Shown one piece after another: positions 5,141 through 10,855 of a stretch of DNA of 10,855 nt (positions are counted from its first letter, which is position 1; each line of letters begins with the position of its first letter). Both the position numbers and the translations under genes were made by a program. The DNA comes from Methanosarcinales archaeon (lineage in GTDB: Archaea > Halobacteriota > Methanosarcinia > Methanosarcinales > Methanogasteraceae). The notes below the pieces were generated by a model, which saw only the letters and a program-made list of their open reading frames with translations, was not told where the DNA came from and ran no database searches. The DNA lies in the NCBI GenBank assembly GCA_030672605.1, contig DAOVGE010000192.1:1-10855 (forward strand), given 5' to 3'.

Positions 5141-7072
5141 TTATTCCTCTGTATATGTTCTGTTATATCCAAATGGATCGTATATTCTGCCCCCACCGTC
5201 GTAGAACTTGGTAAAGAATTCCACATACTGCAGTCTGAGCGCATGAAGTCCGGGGGCGATCACGCTCAATGCGGTATTGATCGTATGTCCAAGTATGAAT
5301 ATGAGCACTGCGACGATTATGAAGACACCTCCGCTTGACCACATCATCTCTGACATGATGTTGATCGCTTTTGCGATGCCGATCGATGATAGACCGACTG
5401 CAAGCAGCCTTGAGTACGAAAGGATGTTACTCAAGATGGATGGTATCTCAATTATTGCGGTGCCGCCCTCTCCTGCAATCAGCATGCCGACTGCAAGGAC
5501 GAATATGACTGCACCCGGCAGCATGCCTGGCACAATATCCATCATCCCGAACAGGAGAAGGAATATGCCGAGTTGCAGTATCATCCAGCCGCCCTTTTCG
5601 AGTACCGCCGCTTTCATGCCGTGTTTCGCAAGCACATTTCGGAACCCAAGGATAAACCCGGTGTTGATATGTATCACGCCAATTATCAGGGTCACGACCA
5701 GAAGGGTGGTTACGAGGTGTGTTCTGTGGATCGGGTACGTGATATGCTCACCACCCAGACCATAGAAGAGGAAGGTGGTGTCCCATCCTGGAATCAATCC
5801 CGGATGCCCGTTAAGCCCTGCCAGCGGGAACCCGAGGAATTCCGCATATAATATCCCGAAGAAGAGCGTGGATATGTTACAGTAGATCAGGACGGTAAAG
5901 AGTGAGTTCCATCCTTCTCCATGCAGTTTGGATCTACCGTATAGGGATATTCCAAGTAAGATCAATGCGTACCCAATATCTCCAAGTATCAGTCCATAGA
6001 AGAGCGGGAATGCTATAAATACAAATGTAGTCGGGTCTATCTCGTGATATTTCGGACGGGCATAGAGATTCATGACCGCTTCGAACGGCTTCACGATCTT
6101 AGGGTTGTCGTATTCGATCGGGATATTTGTATCGTCAGCGGCAACCTCGTCGGCTGCTTCTTCGCGTAGCGCGATGTGAACCCGGTCGCGGGTAGCCTCG
6201 GAAACTCTCGATTTCATGGCAGTGAACTCATCATCCGGAATCCAGCCATCGATCACAAATGCATGCTCGGACGTTGCAAAGAAGAGCGGTGCCTCCTTCT
6301 TCTGCGTTTCAATGGCGAGCAATTCTTCGCTTGAAAGGATGAATTCCTCCTCCTGACTCTTGATCGAATCGATCTCTACCGACAATGATCCGAGGTCCGC
6401 TGTGAGTGAATCATGCCGGCTCTTGAGTTCGCTGATGAGCACATCAGGTACGCCCGATATCTCCGGTATCTTGGTCTCCGCAAATTCGCATTCATTCAGC
6501 AAGCTTGAGACATCGTCTCCGTATCTGACCGGAACGAATAGAAGTATAACACCTGTGTTGCTGGCAAAGAGCTGATATTCGCTCGTGATCTTCTTCAGAT
6601 CAGTCTCGATATCGACTCCCTTCTTGATCGATCCGGAAAAGACCTGAAGCGAGTCATATCCCGAACACAGATCGAAATCTATCGAAATTCCGGAAAAGGG
6701 TTTGATGTCATGGGTTTTTGTCTCCACGTCCTTCAGGTTCGCCTCGATGTCTGATTTTCTCCTCAGTTTATCTGAAACCGTGGAATCAAGTGCTTCGAGC
6801 TTCTCCTCGAGTCCGGAGGATAGCTGTTTAGCATCGACTGGTCTATGGTACGGCTCCCCTATTCCAAGAAAACTTGATATCGAACGCAGTTTCAGGAGCT
6901 CCTTTGAGTCCTGTTCCGCGCCGGGAAGTGGTTTTCCGATGTTGAAATAACCATCATCCTCATACTCCTCAATATGCAGCCCATGCAGACTGTGGAGCAC
7001 CTCGATTGTTTGTTCGAGAACGTCCTTGTGCCCGACCAGCAACACTCTACTCATCTGCTTCGGCTTTAGCAT
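5141..7072 (-). CDS. ahaI: A-type ATP synthase subunit I (membrane stator, a-like)
   Basis: This membrane stator subunit provides the ion path against the K ring and anchors the peripheral stalks. The 643-residue product has a cytosolic N-terminal half (about 1-330) starting with the family hallmark MLKPKQMSRVLLVGHKDVL, containing charged coiled-coil segments at about 85-120 and 215-250. A C-terminal membrane half of several hydrophobic helices follows. The essential arginine is R555 in LSYSRLLAVGL, followed by GHTINTALSVIAPGLHALRL and the typical end YVEFFTKFYDGGGRIYDPF. I chose ATG 7072 because GAGAGG (7080-7085) precedes it by 7 nt and the family N-terminus starts there. An upstream in-frame codon would add five residues. 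The first 26 nt overlap ahaH. Confidence 0.96.
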   Translation of the reverse strand: MLKPKQMSRVLLVGHKDVLEQTIEVLHSLHGLHIEEYEDDGYFNIGKPLPGAEQDSKELLKLRSISSFLGIGEPYHRPVDAKQLSSGLEEKLEALDSTVSDKLRRKSDIEANLKDVETKTHDIKPFSGISIDFDLCSGYDSLQVFSGSIKKGVDIETDLKKITSEYQLFASNTGVILLFVPVRYGDDVSSLLNECEFAETKIPEISGVPDVLISELKSRHDSLTADLGSLSVEIDSIKSQEEEFILSSEELLAIETQKKEAPLFFATSEHAFVIDGWIPDDEFTAMKSRVSEATRDRVHIALREEAADEVAADDTNIPIEYDNPKIVKPFEAVMNLYARPKYHEIDPTTFVFIAFPLFYGLILGDIGYALILLGISLYGRSKLHGEGWNSLFTVLIYCNISTLFFGILYAEFLGFPLAGLNGHPGLIPGWDTTFLFYGLGGEHITYPIHRTHLVTTLLVVTLIIGVIHINTGFILGFRNVLAKHGMKAAVLEKGGWMILQLGIFLLLFGMMDIVPGMLPGAVIFVLAVGMLIAGEGGTAIIEIPSILSNILSYSRLLAVGLSSIGIAKAINIMSEMMWSSGGVFIIVAVLIFILGHTINTALSVIAPGLHALRLQYVEFFTKFYDGGGRIYDPFGYNRTYTEE

Positions 7073-7391
7073 GAATCGCCCTCTCAAACTCTACGAGCAA
7101 AAGATCCACTGCGGTATCGATCCTACCGGATGCGGCATCCTTCATCGCTTCGGAATCGGCATAACCCTGATCTATGATGCTCTGCCGATCTGTCAGTACC
7201 TTCTTTCTCTCGGTATCTATCAACTGGTCAGCATGATCTCTGGCGCGTACCTCTGCGCTATCCACAATTTCACGCGCCTCTACCCTCGCGTCCGCAACCG
7301 CCTTCCGCGCAGTCGCATGAGCCTGCTCGACCATTGCTTTCGCATCCGATTCTGCCTGTTTGATCCCTTCGAGGATTTCGCTTTCACTCAT
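7047..7391 (-). CDS. ahaH: A-type ATP synthase subunit H (peripheral stalk)
   Basis: This is the second stator-stalk subunit, a long helix that pairs with subunit E. The 114-residue product is almost entirely predicted helix rich in A, E, K, R and D, with no hydrophobic segment, and shows the (E/R)A(x)xA(R/E) spacing of right-handed coiled coils (for example residues 20-60). Length matches AhaH of methanogens. ATG 7391 is chosen over GTG 7403 because GGGAG (7397-7401) sits 5 nt before it. The gene begins 42 nt after the rpoL stop and overlaps ahaI by 26 nt at its 3' end. It is the first gene of the H-I-K-E set. Identity rests on helix composition plus position, as this family is poorly conserved. 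Confidence 0.88.
   Translation of the reverse strand: MSESEILEGIKQAESDAKAMVEQAHATARKAVADARVEAREIVDSAEVRARDHADQLIDTERKKVLTDRQSIIDQGYADSEAMKDAASGRIDTAVDLLLVEFERAIHAKAEADE
7080..7085 (-). promoter_or_regulatory. Ribosome binding site for ahaI inside ahaH
   Basis: GAGAGG on the minus strand, 7 nt before ATG 7072, embedded in the coding sequence of ahaH. It decides the ahaI start and implies reinitiation or coupled translation across a 26-nt overlap. Confidence 0.75.
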
Positions 7392-7433
7392 CGATTCTCC
7401 CACTGGTATGTGTCTGTTGATAAAACCTTCGTC

Positions 7434-7712
7434 TCAAATGTTTGCCTGATTGAGGAAGACGCTCTTGAATTCGTCGCACATCGAGACCAACTCGCTGAGT
7501 GCATCCCGCGCCGCCTGTAACGGATCCTTGCCACTGGTGCGGATATACATGATCGGCTCGCTGATGCCAAGATGTTTGATATCATAAGTTACGATCTCGA
7601 CTGAGTCGTCTTCCAGAAGAATCGTCTTCAACAGGTTTAACAGGGTGTGCATCTCACCCGCAATCTCCATTTCCAGTTCGGTGTCCGTTTTATTCAGGAT
7701 TTTCAGATTCAT
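7434..7712 (-). CDS. rpoL: DNA-directed RNA polymerase subunit L (Rpo11)
   Basis: This small subunit of archaeal RNA polymerase pairs with Rpo3 (subunit D), as the bacterial alpha N-terminal domains pair, to nucleate assembly. The 92-residue product has the family signature: an N-terminal strand MNLKILNKTDTELEMEIAGE, then the highly conserved HTLLNLLKTILLEDDSVEIVTYDI, GISEPIMYIRTSGKDP and a C-terminal helix. Its start (ATG 7712) is placed where the family begins. GGAG (7724-7727) lies 11 nt upstream, a rather long spacing. The frame stays open further upstream (possible ATGs at 7760 and 7784), but the extra residues are unlike the family. It stands directly upstream of ahaH, so the ATP synthase genes may be cotranscribed with it. 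Confidence 0.93.
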   Translation of the reverse strand: MNLKILNKTDTELEMEIAGEMHTLLNLLKTILLEDDSVEIVTYDIKHLGISEPIMYIRTSGKDPLQAARDALSELVSMCDEFKSVFLNQANI

Positions 7713-7843
7713 TCGGGTGTGGGCTCCATATCTCTGTGCTATGCCCTTGTGCCGCGGCATTGAAATACCTTGCGCTTCGGGCAATTCCCTGTTCCAAATT
7801 CCTCACTCTCTGGTGGCACTGTCTGAAAATCAAGTGATTTATC

Positions 7844-7912
7844 ACCGCGGAGGTCTGCTGAGGAATGCAAGAGTTTCGAGACCGTTTTCAACCCTCTGCG
7901 TGGCTCTGCGGT
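7844..7912. repeat. Third periodic inverted repeat, in the rpoL-cca gap
   Basis: The left arm starts ACCGCGGAGGTCTGCTGAGG and the right arm ends CCTCTGCGTGGCTCTGCGGT. They pair imperfectly. C/T-G-C triplets lie at 7846, 7856 and 7866, and GCG at 7898 and 7908, again one helical turn apart. This is the same architecture as the repeats at 1911-2286 and 2065-2139, with different filler sequence. It sits in a 253-bp gap (7713-7965) downstream of cca and upstream of rpoL; I see no gene there. Confidence 0.5.
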
Positions 7913-7965
7913 ATAATCTAAGGGCATGGCGATTTCACTGGAAAAGCCAACGGTGCCCTCTCTGG

Positions 7966-9342
7966 TTATTTCCTCAAAAACCTGTTCAGAAACTCACAAT
8001 CGAGTGTATCAGCAATCTCATCGCGTTCGAGTACGATATACCCCGCGCGTACGCACTCGCGCAACTGTTTCCCAAGTGCGCATGAAGAGAGCTCCGACTC
8101 CAGCAGATCCTTTGCCAATCCGTATCTTCGACGAATATCGACCACATACCGCCCATCCTCGATGTACACACCAGAAAATGTGTCTTTAGCCACGAATTTC
8201 GCTTTGAACCGCTCTGCATGATTCCGCATGTACACCGGCGGTCCGATGTGTTTCTTCAGCGCGGGAAGCTCTCCTGAGACAAGTTCGATCAGCAGCACGA
8301 CATTCTCAGTAGTCATACCTGCGGGCAGAACCGCAGCCGCGCTTCCGAGCACAGCAAATTCATGCTCCGCAAGCATAGAGTGAACGGACTGCTCCATCTT
8401 GTACAACTGTGGATACACGATATCCTCGACCATGTCCGGAATCTCAAAGACGATTGCGAGAAGATCGGTGCCTCTCGCTGCAATCGCTCCGGTTATCTCC
8501 GATTTATCAACAGGGAGGGTCGGTTCTGCAAAGAACCACTCAATTGACGGCTCAGCCAGAAACCCGCGTGCTGCATCCACGAACGTGTAGAACTGGTCAA
8601 GCGAGAGCGCTGCTGCGACATTGCGGTTCGGATCTGTCGGGTCGATCATGCAGAGCGGCTCCCACACACCCCCTGGCGCAATCCCTGCATTCGAATCACG
8701 ATAAGATTCGGAAACTCCGGGCTCGATTGTAAGACCGTCCCTCCAGTCGCAGGCGAAAGCGAGCGCCTCGAGAAACGAGCCATAATGGATGATCAGGAGT
8801 TCGCAGAGATATCCGGAAAAGCCGTGCACACGGAGTTCGGATCCGTAAACATCGGCACACTTCATAAATCGCTTGAGGAGTAACACGTCATCCTCTAACC
8901 CCCCAATCTTAGATAAGACATATTTGTTGTGGAATGGAGTACGATCCACCGATGATTTTAACTCTTCCGCACTTTCTAGCCGGTAACATGGAACCAGATC
9001 AACCCGGTACCCATCGAATCGAGCATGGACATACGGATGCTCAGCATATCGAATTTCATAGCTATCTGCACGATTTGCAACAGATTTTGCGATGCGCAAC
9101 CCATCAACCTCCAGTTCCTCTCTTGATAGAGTGACGGGAAACATCAGGAATAAATCCTGGTCGTGTTCTCCGGAAATCCATGTGTTCCGTGCTGCAGATC
9201 CGACCAGTTCGCATGAAACTCCTTCGTCCTGGATGTATCCCGCGATCCTGCGTGCGAGCTCTGCAAGTTTGTTGCGTTCTTCGGGACTCGGTTTGATCCT
9301 TGCGAGGACGGTGTTTCGGATTGTTCGGATATTATCGTGCAT
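7966..9342 (-). CDS. cca: CCA-adding tRNA nucleotidyltransferase (archaeal class I)
   Basis: This cytoplasmic enzyme adds or repairs the 3'-terminal CCA of tRNAs without a nucleic acid template. The 458-residue length is typical of archaeal class I. The nucleotidyltransferase motif GSAARNTWISGEHDQD spans residues 48-63, with metal-binding D61 and D63 and a third carboxylate D115 in GYRVDLVPCYRL. The central domain shows HNKYV, RFMKCADVYGSELRVHGFSGYLCELL and DPTDPNRNVAAALSLDQFYTFV. The C-terminal tRNA-binding domain is less conserved. Start ATG 9342 agrees with the family N-terminus; only a weak purine stretch (AAGG, about 10 nt upstream) precedes it. It lies 146 bp after kae1, so two consecutive genes act on tRNA. 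Confidence 0.96.
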   Translation of the reverse strand: MHDNIRTIRNTVLARIKPSPEERNKLAELARRIAGYIQDEGVSCELVGSAARNTWISGEHDQDLFLMFPVTLSREELEVDGLRIAKSVANRADSYEIRYAEHPYVHARFDGYRVDLVPCYRLESAEELKSSVDRTPFHNKYVLSKIGGLEDDVLLLKRFMKCADVYGSELRVHGFSGYLCELLIIHYGSFLEALAFACDWRDGLTIEPGVSESYRDSNAGIAPGGVWEPLCMIDPTDPNRNVAAALSLDQFYTFVDAARGFLAEPSIEWFFAEPTLPVDKSEITGAIAARGTDLLAIVFEIPDMVEDIVYPQLYKMEQSVHSMLAEHEFAVLGSAAAVLPAGMTTENVVLLIELVSGELPALKKHIGPPVYMRNHAERFKAKFVAKDTFSGVYIEDGRYVVDIRRRYGLAKDLLESELSSCALGKQLRECVRAGYIVLERDEIADTLDCEFLNRFLRK

Positions 9343-9459
9343 TGTGTTTTACGCCTTTGTCTATGCTGATATTGATTTCTATGCGTGCTTATGGTTCTTT
9401 AATGCTTCATCGCAACGAAACGGACGCTGGCAAACCTCTGCGGGGTTGGGGTTGTGGGG

Positions 9460-9477
9460 CTCCGGATAACTCCGGAG
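9460..9477. repeat. Hairpin after kae1 (7-bp stem, 4-nt loop)
   Basis: CTCCGGA-TAAC-TCCGGAG is a perfect GC-rich hairpin 11 nt beyond the kae1 stop codon. No T run follows it in the kae1 sense, so it is more likely an mRNA 3'-end structure than an intrinsic terminator. The rest of the 146-bp gap (9343-9488) holds only weak AT-rich stretches that could include a cca promoter. Confidence 0.45.
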
Positions 9478-9488
9478 CGGTATGAGTG

Positions 9489-10463
9489 TCATTTCCACGT
9501 CACATCGACCTGATCCGGTCGATAGTCAGGGATCACCATCGATTCCTCAATCGAAAGCGACTCGCCGCTCGCAAGCATCAGAAGCCCGGTGTATGCAATC
9601 ATTGTGCCGTTATCACCCATGAATCTCTTCTCCGGGACGTGGAATTTTGCACCCCTATCCTTGCACATAATCTCAAGCATCTCGCGAAGACGCGTGTTTG
9701 CGCCAACGCCGCCTGCGAGCAGCACATCGTTCTTCTCGGTGTGCGCAACCGCACGCTCGGTGACCTCAACAAGCATGGCAAACGCAGTCTCCTGAAGCGA
9801 AAAGCAGACGTTGGCAAGAGAATGCTTCTTCAGTGCCTCTTTTGCAGCGGTCATGAGACCTGAAAACGAAAAATCCATCCCCTTCACACTGTATGGAAGT
9901 GAAATATACTCCGTTGCAGCCAGTGCCTCGCTCTCGATCTTAGGTCCGCCAGGATGCGAGAACCCCGCATGCCTTGCGAACTTGTCAAGAGCATTTCCGA
10001 TGCCTATGTCAAGCGTCTCTCCAAAGATGCGGTATCTGCCGCCGCGGTACGCCAGCACCTGCGAGTTTGCGCCGCTCACATAGAGCATCACCGGATCATC
10101 GATTCTGCACTGCCACCTGCCGATCTCAAGATGTGCGACGCAGTGGTTAACACCTATGAGTGGGACATTGAGCGAGAGTGCCAGTGCGCGGGCTGCTGTT
10201 GCAACCGTCCTGAGGCAGGGTCCCATCCCAGGTCCCTGCGAGAACGCGATGCCGTCGATCTGTGCATCTCCTGCTGACTTGATCGCTTTTCTGATGACTG
10301 ACGCGATGTGGGTGGCGTGGTGCTGCGCTGCTTCCCGCGGGTGGATGCCGCCGGTTGCTGGCTGGTATGTTGCGGTCGCCTCTGCGAGGACCTCTGTTTC
10401 GGTCACGATTCCCGCGGAGAGGTTCCACGCGGTGCCCTCGATTCCGAGGATGGTTTTGTGCAT
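9489..10463 (-). CDS. kae1: Kae1, tRNA N6-threonylcarbamoyladenosine transferase (KEOPS)
   Basis: This catalytic subunit of the KEOPS complex transfers threonylcarbamoyl to A37 of ANN-decoding tRNAs (t6A). The 324-residue product has the ASKHA-fold start (MHKTILGIEGTAWNLSAGIV), GGIHPREAAQHH, the iron ligands H107 and H111 in VNHCVAHLEIGR, the substrate loop YVSGANSQV, GETLDIGIGNALDKFARHAG, HPGGPKIE and D284 in FMGDNGTMIAY. ATG 10463 is where the family begins. It has no Shine-Dalgarno, so a leaderless or short-leader mRNA is possible; a 28-residue upstream extension is unlike the family. It is a stand-alone Kae1: the protein ends where many euryarchaeal versions continue into the Bud32 kinase, and no Bud32 is nearby. 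The partial Mrr-type gene lies 84 bp upstream. Confidence 0.96.
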   Translation of the reverse strand: MHKTILGIEGTAWNLSAGIVTETEVLAEATATYQPATGGIHPREAAQHHATHIASVIRKAIKSAGDAQIDGIAFSQGPGMGPCLRTVATAARALALSLNVPLIGVNHCVAHLEIGRWQCRIDDPVMLYVSGANSQVLAYRGGRYRIFGETLDIGIGNALDKFARHAGFSHPGGPKIESEALAATEYISLPYSVKGMDFSFSGLMTAAKEALKKHSLANVCFSLQETAFAMLVEVTERAVAHTEKNDVLLAGGVGANTRLREMLEIMCKDRGAKFHVPEKRFMGDNGTMIAYTGLLMLASGESLSIEESMVIPDYRPDQVDVTWK

Positions 10464-10547
10464 TGTTCTGGTTGTATGAGTGTGTGGTGGAAGGTGGAAG
10501 TATTGTGGTCGCTGACATTTCATGGCGTATCCGCAGCACCCCCACAT

Positions 10548-10855
10548 TCATTTAAATTCTTCAAAAAAATCATCATCTAGTTCATATACGGTTTTTGGCA
10601 TTAATCCAAGTTCTATATTCTCAAACATATCTATCATTTTTTCACCATCGACCAACTCAATTGGCGGAACACCATCTCTCACAGCCTCTCCTTTAGCATC
10701 CAAACTAAATCTTCCAGTTGTTATAATTATACCCTTATCAGCCCGCCCCATCATAGCACCTCGAAAATCTCTTACTTGCGAGGCAGAAACAGTGTCGCGA
10801 TATCTTTTGCACTGGAAGATTACTTTGAAACTGACCAGCGGATTTATTTCCAATA
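10548..10855 (-). CDS. Mrr-type restriction endonuclease domain protein (partial)
   Basis: Only the C-terminal 102 or so codons are in the window; the gene runs off the right edge. The visible part matches the Mrr_cat nuclease fold: VIFQCKRY supplies the Q-x-K half of the PD-(D/E)xK-like site, followed by the family stretch FRGAMMGRADKGIIITTGRF and IELVDGEKMIDMF. The metal-binding aspartate normally upstream lies outside the window. Mrr-type proteins are DNA endonucleases, often directed at methylated DNA, but the same domain also occurs in housekeeping and defence proteins of unknown target. The DNA is clearly more AT-rich (many A/T runs, AAA/ATA codons) than kae1 beside it, which suggests horizontal acquisition. 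The start codon is not visible. Confidence 0.8.
   Translation of the reverse strand, partial: LEINPLVSFKVIFQCKRYRDTVSASQVRDFRGAMMGRADKGIIITTGRFSLDAKGEAVRDGVPPIELVDGEKMIDMFENIELGLMPKTVYELDDDFFEEFK

Noticed and set aside
7418..7427. Separate TATA box for the ATP synthase genes between rpoL and ahaH
   Set aside because: GGTTTTATC on the minus strand is a weak match, and at standard spacing transcription would start inside the ahaH ribosome binding site. Cotranscription with rpoL is simpler.
7713..7784. Extended RpoL with up to 24 extra N-terminal residues
   Set aside because: The frame is open and AAGG precedes ATG 7760, but the added residues do not resemble RpoL, whose family start coincides with ATG 7712.
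9460..9477. Intrinsic terminator of kae1
   Set aside because: The hairpin is perfect, but it is followed in the sense direction by C/A-rich sequence without a T run.

Overview
The window comes from a euryarchaeal, methanogen-related genome. The archaeal markers are ribosomal protein eS1 (S3Ae), RNA polymerase subunit Rpo11/RpoL, Kae1, an archaeal class I CCA-adding enzyme, an archaeal-type UMP kinase and the A-type ATP synthase subunits H, I, K and E. The AhaH-type subunit and the H-I-K-E order point to the Methanosarcinales, Syntrophoarchaeales or Archaeoglobales neighbourhood. The sequence alone does not name the species.

Layout, left to right. Positions 1-270 carry no gene but contain compatible inverted repeats, which may be a small structured RNA on the minus strand, and a perfect 24-bp palindrome just beyond eS1. 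eS1 (minus, TTG start) and a cation/Ca2+ antiporter (plus) are divergent and appear to share one TATA element. The 494-bp gap between the convergent antiporter and kamA-like genes holds two nested, helically periodic inverted repeats. A radical-SAM KamA-like aminomutase of unusual subfamily follows, with a leader of about 100 nt or more.

The main block, read on the minus strand from right to left, runs as follows: an Mrr-type nuclease (partial, AT-rich, probably acquired), kae1 (tRNA t6A), cca (tRNA 3' end), a gap with a third periodic inverted repeat, rpoL, then ahaH-ahaI-ahaK-ahaE-UMP kinase. These last five genes are tightly packed, with overlaps of 26 nt and 4 nt and gaps of 2 nt. The ATP synthase cluster stops after subunit E. 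Subunits C, F, A, B and D, which usually follow, are replaced here by UMP kinase.

Functionally the block is housekeeping: tRNA maturation (Kae1, CCA enzyme), transcription (RpoL), translation (eS1), the membrane rotor and peripheral stalk of the ATP synthase, and the first step of UTP supply. The less ordinary features are the split ATPase operon, the KamA-like enzyme, and the set of intergenic inverted repeats with C-N-C triplets every 10-11 bp.
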